This document shows, in pieces, positions 1 through 4,928 of a stretch of 5,411 nt of DNA (its first letter is position 1; each line of letters opens with the position of its first letter). Source of the DNA: Clostridiales bacterium (lineage in GTDB: Bacteria > Bacillota > Clostridia > Peptostreptococcales > T1SED10-28); the NCBI GenBank assembly GCA_007134725.1, contig SLKF01000042.1:1-5411 (forward strand), in the 5' to 3' direction. The notes under the pieces are model-generated. The model did no database searches and was not told where the DNA came from. It saw only the letters and a program-made list of their open reading frames with translations. The translations under genes were made by a program, and so were the position numbers.

Positions 1-120
1 GACGACGATCATGCCCATGAGGATGAGGACGATCATGCCCATGAGGATGAGGACGATCATGCCCATGAGGATGACGACGATCATGCCCATGAGGATGACG
101 ACGATCATGCCCATGATCAT
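1..120 (+). repeat. Five in-frame 24-bp tandem repeats encoding a metal-binding-type His/Asp loop
   Basis: Five consecutive 24-bp units begin at 1, 25, 49, 73 and 97. Units 2 and 3 are identical, and units 1 and 4 are identical and differ from them at one base (GAC versus GAG in the first codon). Unit 5 matches units 1 and 4 except at its end, where GAGGAT is replaced by GATCAT. Each unit is eight codons, reading D/E-D-D-H-A-H-E-D, so copy-number change keeps the frame. The array touches the left edge and may contain more copies outside the window. Confidence 0.95.
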
Positions 121-285
121 GATGAAAGTTTTGTAGAAGCGGTTCAAAACCTGGATTATTTCGTTTTAAGCGGTTGGGCGGCTTTAATTGGTATATTGGT
201 GATCGGAATTGCTTTAGAGGCTACCATTACCGCATTAATCGTCCGCTTTTTATCGAAAGTACGACCGGATTTACTGGATGATTAA
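1..285 (+). CDS. cbiM: C-terminal part of a CbiM/NikM-like cobalt/nickel ECF transporter membrane protein (5' end outside window)
   Basis: Frame 1 is open from the left edge to TAA at 283-285, giving 94 residues. The first 42 are extremely rich in His, Asp and Glu (repeats of the form DDDHAHED, then HDHDES). A short linker (about 43-55) leads to one hydrophobic helix (about 56-82, GWAALIGILVIGIALEATIT) and a basic tail ending VRFLSKVRPDLLDD. The pattern E-x-x-I/V-T-A followed by a RFLxKVRPDLL tail resembles the last helix and C-terminus of CbiM/NikM, the substrate-specificity membrane subunit of energy-coupling-factor cobalt/nickel importers. The acidic His-rich segment would be a hydrophilic loop suited to binding divalent metal; that role is inferred. 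No cbiQ or cbiO partner follows, because a terminator starts 20 bases after the stop. With only one helix visible, another His-rich metal transporter remains possible. Confidence 0.6.
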   Translation, partial: DDDHAHEDEDDHAHEDEDDHAHEDDDDHAHEDDDDHAHDHDESFVEAVQNLDYFVLSGWAALIGILVIGIALEATITALIVRFLSKVRPDLLDD

Positions 286-297
286 TTAAGGGAATAT

Positions 298-337
298 AAA
301 AAAACGGGTCGTTACCTTATGGTAATGACCCATTTTT
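298..337. terminator. Bidirectional Rho-independent terminator between convergent genes
   Basis: An 11-bp stem (GGGTCGTTACC at 306-316 with GGTAATGACCC at 321-331, including one G-T wobble) closes a TTAT loop. It is followed on the plus strand by TTTTT (333-337) and flanked on the left by seven A (298-304), which become a U-tract for minus-strand transcripts. It lies 20 bases after the stop of the plus-strand transporter and about 45 bases after the stop of the minus-strand cluster, so it can end both. Confidence 0.9.
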
Positions 338-395
338 ATGTTCTTTTTACCGATTTTTATGTTTTTTTTCCCAGTTTTTAATTTCTTTTTCCCAT
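333..395 (-). repeat. Three imperfect 21-bp tandem repeats over the end of the DUF1475-like gene
   Basis: Units begin at 333, 354 and 375, each exactly 21 bases. Their first 16 plus-strand bases are TTTTTATGTTCTTTTT, TTTTTATGTTTTTTTT and TTTTTAATTTCTTTTT, followed by ACCGA, CCCAG and CCCAT. The 375 unit contains the last codons and stop of the minus-strand gene. Because 21 is a multiple of three, each unit read on the minus strand in that gene's frame gives Gly-Lys-Lys/Arg-Asn/Thr-stop: GKRN-stop, GKKT-stop, GKRT-stop. This suggests tandem duplication of the gene's 3' end. The T-rich composition makes some similarity cheap, but the exact spacing and the conserved CCC-type block argue for true repetition. 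Confidence 0.75.
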
Positions 396-704
396 CAGAA
401 AGATTTCTTTATCTCCTTTGCTTTCATAGGCGGCTTTTAAAACATACAGGCTTCCCGTGAAAAAACCCAGAATCATCATCGCTACAATCCATATGACCAT
501 TGCCGATATTTTTTTCTCCCGTAGAACGATCCATATGGAGAATAAGATGAAGCCTACGTATAAATCCACTAAAGAAACCATCCCCCAGGGATTTCTAAGC
601 AGCTCTCCCCCATCTTCGGTAAAACTTCCATTGATAAAAGCATTGCCAATAACCAGGGTCATGGCTATTGCCCCGAACCATCCAAGGATTTTAATTGTTT
701 TCAT
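378..704 (-). CDS. Small three-helix membrane protein, DUF1475-like
   Basis: This gene encodes 108 residues starting MKTIKILGWF. I chose ATG at 704 rather than an upstream in-frame ATG at 740 because GGGAGG (714-719) sits 9 bases before it and the extra 12 residues (MCLRPYTGRNKP) look untranslated. Three hydrophobic segments are visible at about residues 7-25, 42-61 and 68-89. Between the first two is a polar stretch with FTEDGGELLRNPWG. The conserved-looking core NPWGMVSLVDLYVGF, the segment ILGFFTGSLYVL and the end GKRN resemble bacterial proteins annotated as DUF1475, whose function is unknown. The protein should lie in the cytoplasmic membrane. It is 57 bases downstream of the YgbA-type gene with no terminator between them, so it is probably the last gene of the minus-strand cluster. 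Family assignment is from remembered motif similarity and is moderately sure; that the gene is real is very likely. Confidence 0.8.
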   Translation of the reverse strand: MKTIKILGWFGAIAMTLVIGNAFINGSFTEDGGELLRNPWGMVSLVDLYVGFILFSIWIVLREKKISAMVIWIVAMMILGFFTGSLYVLKAAYESKGDKEIFLMGKRN

Positions 705-713
705 GGGTTTATT

Positions 714-719
714 CCTCCC
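714..719 (-). promoter_or_regulatory. Ribosome binding site fixing the start of the DUF1475-like gene
   Basis: On the minus strand GGGAGG lies 9 bases before ATG at 704, whereas no comparable site precedes the more upstream ATG at 740. This supports the shorter 108-residue protein. Confidence 0.8.
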
Positions 720-761
720 GGTATAAGGTCTTAAGCACATCTTACAAGGCTTCCTGTGTTC

Positions 762-1055
762 CTACTTTAAAAGATGGTTCATCCATTCAAGGGGTTTGTA
801 GTAAATCATTCTCGGTGCTGAGTAACCCATTACCCGCTTGATTGCTTTTCTCTTCTCCGGTGCATAACAAGGGACTCGGCATCTTTTACAGGATTTTTTC
901 TTTTCCCCGTAGGGACAATGTTCCAGTCTATTCCAGGCATATTTCAACAGTTCATCACATTCATCACAAAGCCCGCTTCTCTTTTTATGCTTTTTCCTAC
1001 AATAAAATTCAATCATCCAGCGGACCGTCTCTTTTTCTCTCTCAATTTTCCTCAA
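762..1055 (-). CDS. ygbA: YgbA-type cysteine-rich protein (nitrous oxide-stimulated promoter family), TTG start
   Basis: The gene encodes 97 residues. The features REKETVRWMIEFYCRKKH, LCDECDELLKYAWNRLEHCPYGE, CKRCRVPCY and MGYSAPRM match the YgbA_NO family (Pfam 'nitrous oxide-stimulated promoter'). Seven cysteines are present: C19, C30, C33, C47, C56, C59 and C63, arranged as CxxC and CxxCxxxC. This suggests a metal or iron-sulfur site, which is inference. No signal peptide or membrane helix is seen, so it should be cytoplasmic. E. coli ygbA belongs to the NsrR nitric-oxide regulon; its biochemical role is not firmly known to me. The start is TTG, supported by GGGAGG 7 bases upstream. The next internal Met (residue 14) would cut into the conserved N-terminal block. 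The gene lies 47 bases after the sppA stop and 57 bases before the DUF1475-like gene, consistent with co-transcription. I see no clear NsrR-type operator directly upstream. Confidence 0.88.
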   Translation of the reverse strand: MRKIEREKETVRWMIEFYCRKKHKKRSGLCDECDELLKYAWNRLEHCPYGEKKKSCKRCRVPCYAPEKRKAIKRVMGYSAPRMIYYKPLEWMNHLLK

Positions 1056-1062
1056 AAGAAAT

Positions 1063-1068
1063 CCTCCC
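1063..1068 (-). promoter_or_regulatory. Ribosome binding site supporting the TTG start of the YgbA-type gene
   Basis: Minus-strand GGGAGG is followed by 7 bases (ATTTCTT) and then TTG at 1055. There is no ATG close by in this frame, so this site decides the rare start codon. Confidence 0.8.
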
Positions 1069-1102
1069 TTTTGCTATTGGATATTCCCTTTGACCCATCT
1101 TT

Positions 1103-2689
1103 TTACAATCGAAACTCTGAAAATAGAATGTCTTCTTCACTCATCATGACTTTCCCATGGATGTTTTGAAGTTCCTCATTCATTGCGAAAATCCTATTGA
1201 GCGACTCCTGCTGAACTCCCGGAGTATTGCTGGCAAAATACCGCATGATAAAGTTTTCTTTCTTTTTCGGATAAAAGCTTACCTGCAGCTTTTCTTCCCC
1301 AAGGGTCTCTTTCAAGTGAAGAATGGCATCGTCCACGCCTCCGATTTCATCGCAAATTCCCCGGTCAATACCGTCAATCCCGGGCCAAATTCTACCCTTG
1401 GCTACGGCTTCCGTGGCCTCCTTGGAAAGTCCCCGCTCCTTTGCCACCTTATTTTTAAATCCTTCATAGATATGATCAATTTCTCTCATGATCAGGGCTT
1501 CATCTTTTTTATCTCTTTTGCGCCAAACCGACATAATATCAGCGAAGCTTCCATTTTGTATACCATCATTGGCAATCCCCTTATCTTCTAAGAAGGATTT
1601 TAAATAAAAGAGCATGGTAATCACCCCAATGGATCCGGTGATGGTACTTCGCTGGGTATAGATTTTGGATCCCGGTATGGAAATGTAATATCCACCGGAC
1701 CCCGCGACTCCGGTTTGCACCACCACAAGAGGTTTTTTCTCCTTAAGCTTTAGCAAAGCATGATAGATCTCTGCCGAAGCACTAGCGGAACCTCCGCCGG
1801 AGTTTACTTTGAATACCACCCCGTTAATTTTTTTATCTTCTCTTAAGGCTTCAATCTCTTTAACCATGCTATGGTCCCCAATAGCAGGACCCATCATCCC
1901 TCTTTTTTGACTCTCACCGTCAATGATATTCCCGTCAAAACTGAGAACCGCCACTTTTTTTCCTCGACCATAGACTTCATCCTCTATTTTCATTCTTTCT
2001 TCTTTTACCTTATCGATTTTCCATATTCGAAGCAGGTCTTCCTGATAGGCCACTTTTGTAATAATGTTTTGCTCCAGGGCTTGGGCGACTCTTAAGCTTT
2101 TCCCTTCCTTCAAATCATCAAAGAAATTTTCCGATAAGGATAGATTTCGTATAACGGTTCCTTCCAGGGTTTCCTGAATTCTCTTTAACAGGAGCCCGTA
2201 TGCTTCCCGTTGTTCCTCCTCCATCTTTACCGTGCGAAAAGAGTCCGCTGCCCCTTTATACTCTTTGAGGCGATACACATCGACCTTAACCTGGAAACGA
2301 TCCAGTAATCCCTTATAATAATTTCGCTTCATGGAAGAGCCTAAATGCATGATAATCCCATCTTCCGGCATAATACGATGATGACAAAAAGAAGCAATAA
2401 AAAGCTCCTTTAACTCATAGCTCTTTGCATAACAATAAAGCATTTTCCCGTGACGGCGAAGTTTTTCCAGTCCTCGCCCTAATTCTTCCAACTGTCCCGG
2501 ATAAATCTCAAAATCCGAATCCAGAATAAAGTAAATTTTTTGCAGACTCTTTTTTTCCAGAATCATCTCTACCATAACCTTCCAACGGTCCATGGAAAAT
2601 TCCTTATCCTGATCAAAAATCGGGTTTGTTTTGTATAGGTTTTTCGACTCAACCACTCGTCCTTTGAAGTGAATTTTTACATGTTTCAT
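1103..2689 (-). CDS. sppA: Signal peptide peptidase SppA, two-domain S49 serine protease without membrane anchor
   Basis: The gene encodes 528 residues as two tandem S49 (ClpP-like fold) domains, the E. coli 67-kDa type layout rather than the half-length B. subtilis type. The N-terminal domain (about 1-215) carries the likely general-base Lys145 in RLKEYKGAADSF, matching E. coli Lys209. It has no Ser nucleophile (AKSYELKELFIASF replaces the SGG motif). The C-terminal domain (about 244-465) has the nucleophile Ser331 in GVAGSGGYYIS and the block GSIGVI (352-357). It lacks its own Lys: GSFADI (380-385) stands where half-length SppAs have G-x-Y-K-D. NSGGGS (296-301) replaces the usual NSPGGS. 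SppA normally cleaves leftover signal peptides at the membrane, but here no N-terminal hydrophobic helix exists. The ATG is firm because AGGAGG lies 6 bases before it. A soluble cytoplasmic peptidase is therefore predicted. It follows the LTA-synthase-family gene by 89 bases. Confidence 0.92.
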   Translation of the reverse strand: MKHVKIHFKGRVVESKNLYKTNPIFDQDKEFSMDRWKVMVEMILEKKSLQKIYFILDSDFEIYPGQLEELGRGLEKLRRHGKMLYCYAKSYELKELFIASFCHHRIMPEDGIIMHLGSSMKRNYYKGLLDRFQVKVDVYRLKEYKGAADSFRTVKMEEEQREAYGLLLKRIQETLEGTVIRNLSLSENFFDDLKEGKSLRVAQALEQNIITKVAYQEDLLRIWKIDKVKEERMKIEDEVYGRGKKVAVLSFDGNIIDGESQKRGMMGPAIGDHSMVKEIEALREDKKINGVVFKVNSGGGSASASAEIYHALLKLKEKKPLVVVQTGVAGSGGYYISIPGSKIYTQRSTITGSIGVITMLFYLKSFLEDKGIANDGIQNGSFADIMSVWRKRDKKDEALIMREIDHIYEGFKNKVAKERGLSKEATEAVAKGRIWPGIDGIDRGICDEIGGVDDAILHLKETLGEEKLQVSFYPKKKENFIMRYFASNTPGVQQESLNRIFAMNEELQNIHGKVMMSEEDILFSEFRL

Positions 2690-2725
2690 ACAATACCTCC
2701 TCAGGGATTCATATTCACTGCTTTT

Positions 2726-2753
2726 CTAGTATTAACTTCGACATTCCTCTCAA
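2726..2753 (-). promoter_or_regulatory. Weak candidate promoter upstream of sppA
   Basis: In the 89-base gap before sppA the minus strand reads TTGAGA, 16 bases, then TACTAG. The -35 box fits the sigma-A consensus at five of six positions but the -10 box fits at only three, so this could give at most weak internal transcription. No terminator is seen in the gap, so read-through from the upstream gene is the simpler source of sppA mRNA. Confidence 0.2.
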
Positions 2754-2778
2754 TTATTCCTGCATATCAAAAATTTCA

Positions 2779-4572
2779 TTATTCTCGAGGCCGATTGAAG
2801 TCTATATCCGATTGGGGCAGTCCCCGATGATTTTTCGCTTCATATACCAACTGATCTCTAATGCTTCGGTATAGACTTAACACTTCTTCATATTCATCGG
2901 TTTCCCGGTCGAATCGTTCTCCTTTATTGTCTATCAGGTAGCTATTAAGAATGAGCGGTGCCCGTTCTTGAATTCTTGTTACCGCTTCTAAGTACAAGGG
3001 CTTTTTCTTGCCAACTTCTTCTAGTATTAAAGGGGTGAGATAAGAGGCATTTTTTAGGGATTTTTCTTCGGTTTTTTGATCATAGTTCGACCAAAGAACA
3101 TAAGGAACGGTATATAGTCTCAGGTCATCCTGGAGTGCTTCCGGTGTTTCTGCTCCAATAAATCCTAGTTCTCGATAAATGCTATAATTATCCCCGAGCA
3201 TGGGTAGATGATCCCCGAAAAACAACAGCAATGTTGGTTCATCAGAGTCTCTAAGATACTCCACAAGTTTTTTCAATGCCTGATCCGAGTAATAGAGGCC
3301 TTCTGCATACACTTTCAGCATATTTTCCTGACTATCTTCTAAGTCCGTATCCAAATCTATGATGGAAGGATTTCTCGCTTCATTGTAAGGTCCATGATTT
3401 TGCATGGTTACGGTGAAACTAAAAACCGGCTCTTTTGTGGATTCCAACAGCTTGATCAATTCATCGGTCACGTATTCGTCAGAAATAAATGGTCCCAGGG
3501 TCGGGGCGCCTTCCATATTTTCCATAAAAACACTTTCCTGAAAACCCAACCGTGGGTAGACCTCATCCCGCTCATAATACCAGGAATGATATGGATGCAG
3601 GGCATGGGTTTTGTAACCGGCCTCACGAAATATTGAGGCTAGGGAAGGAAGACGATAGTCGATCTCTTCCCGATATACCATATGCCAGTCATTCGGATAG
3701 TTTTTCATCGTAAGACCGGTTAATACTTCAAATTCCGTATTCGCCGTACCTCCACCGAACACCGGTACATAAATATCCCCATGGATACTTTCCTCTTTCA
3801 AACTGTCAAAATAAGCAATAGGGTTCTCGGAGAAATCCACTTCCAGTTCATTAATATCCCAGAAAGATTCACTCATAATAATAATCACATTAGGATCCGT
3901 TTCCTTGACAGTCTTTTGCTGTTCTCCCTCTTCCGGGTAGTCTCCTTCGGGAAAGATTTCCTGTTCAATTTCCTCCCAGCCTATGGGATTCTTCTCCTCA
4001 TGATTTCCTAATGCCCGGGGAAGAGAATAAATAAAGCCAAGCTCCCAAGGACTATGATTTTCTGCATAGATGCTGCGACCGACCATAATCAGGCTTAAAC
4101 AAATGATCAAAGAGATGACCGCATGTTTTTTGATCTCTTTGAAAGAAATGACTTCGAACCATTTACGGATCAGTAAAAACACACCGATGCATACAGGAAC
4201 GGCCCCAAGTGTTAGAAACAGCCACATGGGGTTGAGCATTTCCGGCATTAAGACCCACAGTTCCCGGAATAAGAAAAAATCATTGAGCATAAAAGGGACA
4301 CTTCGAAGACTGAATTTATTGGCATTGACAACTCCGAGAATGATGCTGAACATTAATATAAACCATACACTGACATCCAATCGTCGGAATAAAAAGGCAA
4401 AAAATAGGGTTAACCCCACTAGTACCGTGAGGTTTAATAGGAATAGGAAGGGGTTGTTGATTAACCAGGTCACAACGGAAACAATTTCCGTTCGAAAAAG
4501 ATATTCACTCAACAGAACTGGGATCATCATAAGCAAACTGATTTTAAGTAAGTATTTATGGGGTGCTTTCAT
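2779..4572 (-). CDS. LTA synthase family protein (membrane-anchored sulfatase-fold phosphoglycerol transferase)
   Basis: The gene encodes 597 residues. The N-terminal half holds about five membrane helices (about 7-26, 41-63, 67-84, 114-136, 150-168), with the hydrophobic stretch FSLRSVPFMLNDFFLF (87-102) between helices three and four, as in LtaS proteins. An acidic linker (about 192-226) leads to an extracellular sulfatase domain. Expected active-site residues are visible: Glu235 in MSESF, the Thr276 nucleophile in GGGTANTEF, His393 in MQNHGPY, and Asp454/His455 in FFGDHLP. These match the metal ligands, catalytic threonine and substrate-contact histidine of LtaS, which moves glycerolphosphate from phosphatidylglycerol onto a glycolipid anchor or growing lipoteichoic acid. 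Whether this one is the main polymerase, a primase or another paralogue cannot be told. The start is supported by AGAGGTG 7 bases upstream. A strong promoter lies about 100 bases upstream, so this is probably the first gene of the minus-strand transcript. The extracellular domain is notably acidic. Confidence 0.93.
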   Translation of the reverse strand: MKAPHKYLLKISLLMMIPVLLSEYLFRTEIVSVVTWLINNPFLFLLNLTVLVGLTLFFAFLFRRLDVSVWFILMFSIILGVVNANKFSLRSVPFMLNDFFLFRELWVLMPEMLNPMWLFLTLGAVPVCIGVFLLIRKWFEVISFKEIKKHAVISLIICLSLIMVGRSIYAENHSPWELGFIYSLPRALGNHEEKNPIGWEEIEQEIFPEGDYPEEGEQQKTVKETDPNVIIIMSESFWDINELEVDFSENPIAYFDSLKEESIHGDIYVPVFGGGTANTEFEVLTGLTMKNYPNDWHMVYREEIDYRLPSLASIFREAGYKTHALHPYHSWYYERDEVYPRLGFQESVFMENMEGAPTLGPFISDEYVTDELIKLLESTKEPVFSFTVTMQNHGPYNEARNPSIIDLDTDLEDSQENMLKVYAEGLYYSDQALKKLVEYLRDSDEPTLLLFFGDHLPMLGDNYSIYRELGFIGAETPEALQDDLRLYTVPYVLWSNYDQKTEEKSLKNASYLTPLILEEVGKKKPLYLEAVTRIQERAPLILNSYLIDNKGERFDRETDEYEEVLSLYRSIRDQLVYEAKNHRGLPQSDIDFNRPRE

Positions 4573-4579
4573 GAGGGTA

Positions 4580-4586
4580 CACCTCT
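4580..4586 (-). promoter_or_regulatory. Ribosome binding site of the LTA-synthase-family gene
   Basis: Minus-strand AGAGGTG lies 7 bases before ATG at 4572, which agrees with a start just before the first membrane helix. Confidence 0.7.
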
Positions 4587-4672
4587 ATTCTCTGTAAGTT
4601 CCTTCTGTTTATCCGACGGAGGTGGAAAACAGTAGTAAAAATAGACTTCTATCCATTTTTCTTGTAATTTCC

Positions 4673-4701
4673 ATTTTATCACTTTTGAGAATTTTTTTCA
4701 A
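4673..4701 (-). promoter_or_regulatory. Sigma-A-type promoter for the LTA-synthase-family gene cluster
   Basis: On the minus strand the -35 box is TTGAAA (4701-4696) and the -10 box TAAAAT (4678-4673), with exactly 17 bases between them; each matches consensus at five of six positions. Transcription would start near 4666, giving a leader of about 93 bases before the ATG at 4572. It lies just downstream of the second terminator, as expected for an independent transcription unit. Confidence 0.75.
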
Positions 4702-4708
4702 TCACAAT

Positions 4709-4757
4709 AAAAAAACGGTGGCTCATTAGAAAACCTCTTAAGTAAATGGTATCACCG
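4709..4757 (-). terminator. Second minus-strand terminator, just before the LTA-synthase-family promoter
   Basis: On the minus strand CGGTG (4757-4753) pairs with CACCG (4720-4716), and an inner CATT/AATG helix (4748-4745 with 4727-4724) is separated by a small 4-by-3 internal loop. Seven T follow immediately (4715-4709). The 17-base apical loop and interrupted stem make it weaker than the one at 4801-4848, so it may be a backup. Confidence 0.6.
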
Positions 4758-4800
4758 TAAGCAAGGATATCTTCACATTAGACGGCCTTAGGGAATTATC

Positions 4801-4848
4801 AAAAAAAATATGCTTAGGCTGCTATAAAAAAGCAGCGCTAAACATATT
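4801..4848 (-). terminator. Strong Rho-independent terminator of the RNA methyltransferase gene
   Basis: On the minus strand AATATG-TTTAG-C-GCTGCT (4848-4831) pairs with AGCAGC-CTAAG-CATATT (4823-4807). This gives a 17-bp stem with one bulged C and one wobble around a 7-base loop. The T-tract runs through 4808-4801. It lies about 80 bases beyond the methyltransferase stop. The plus strand has no T-tract after the hairpin, so it works in the minus direction only. Confidence 0.9.
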
Positions 4849-4852
4849 ATCA

Positions 4853-4878
4853 GTTGCGTTAATCCTGGATTAGACAAC
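4853..4878. repeat. 26-base interrupted inverted repeat between methyltransferase stop and terminator
   Basis: A 13-base palindrome, TAATCC-T-GGATTA (4860-4872), is flanked by GTTG (4853-4856) and CAAC (4875-4878), which extend the symmetry after a short unpaired gap. No T-tract follows on either strand, so it is not a terminator. It could be a protein binding site or an RNA hairpin in the 3' untranslated region; neither can be shown here. Confidence 0.6.
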
Positions 4879-4928
4879 GTCCGGTGGTCATATCTAGAAA
4901 GGTTATAGATTTTTATCAACCTTAAGAC

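Larger units (their letters stand above)
4573..4928. other. Gene-free 356-base regulatory stretch
   Basis: No credible coding region is seen here on either strand. From right to left on the minus strand it holds the 3' flank of the RNA methyltransferase gene, a 26-base inverted repeat (4853-4878), a strong terminator (4801-4848), about 43 bases with nothing recognised, and a second terminator (4709-4757). The sigma-A promoter (4673-4701) follows, then a leader of roughly 93 bases that runs to the LTA-synthase-family start. I recognise no known riboswitch in the leader. Confidence 0.8.

Noticed and set aside
1..120. Possible CRISPR-like array at the left edge
   Set aside because: The units are contiguous 24-bp coding repeats in one open frame, with no unique spacers.
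705..740. Upstream in-frame ATG for the DUF1475-like gene
   Set aside because: The GGGAGG site lies inside this extension and fits the ATG at 704; the added residues are charged and polar and unlike a membrane protein start.
842..1169. Two overlapping plus-strand open frames opposite the YgbA-type gene
   Set aside because: They overlap each other and a clear family member on the minus strand; neither has a recognisable motif.
1157..1591. Plus-strand open frame of 144 codons opposite sppA
   Set aside because: It lies wholly antisense to the conserved C-terminal S49 domain and shows no domain, motif or start site of its own.
4070..4597. Plus-strand open frame of 175 codons opposite the LTA-synthase-family gene
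   Set aside because: It is antisense to a well-recognised membrane region, has no convincing ribosome site, and its Arg/Asn/Ser/Thr-rich translation resembles no protein family.
4620..4660. Possible attenuator hairpin in the LTA-synthase leader (ATAG/CTAT flanked by A and T runs)
   Set aside because: Only four core pairs plus AT pairing across a bulge; too weak to call in such AT-rich sequence.
4899..4923. AAGGTT/AACCTT hairpin next to the methyltransferase stop as a terminator
   Set aside because: It has only a 6-bp stem with a 13-base loop and no T-tract after it on either strand.
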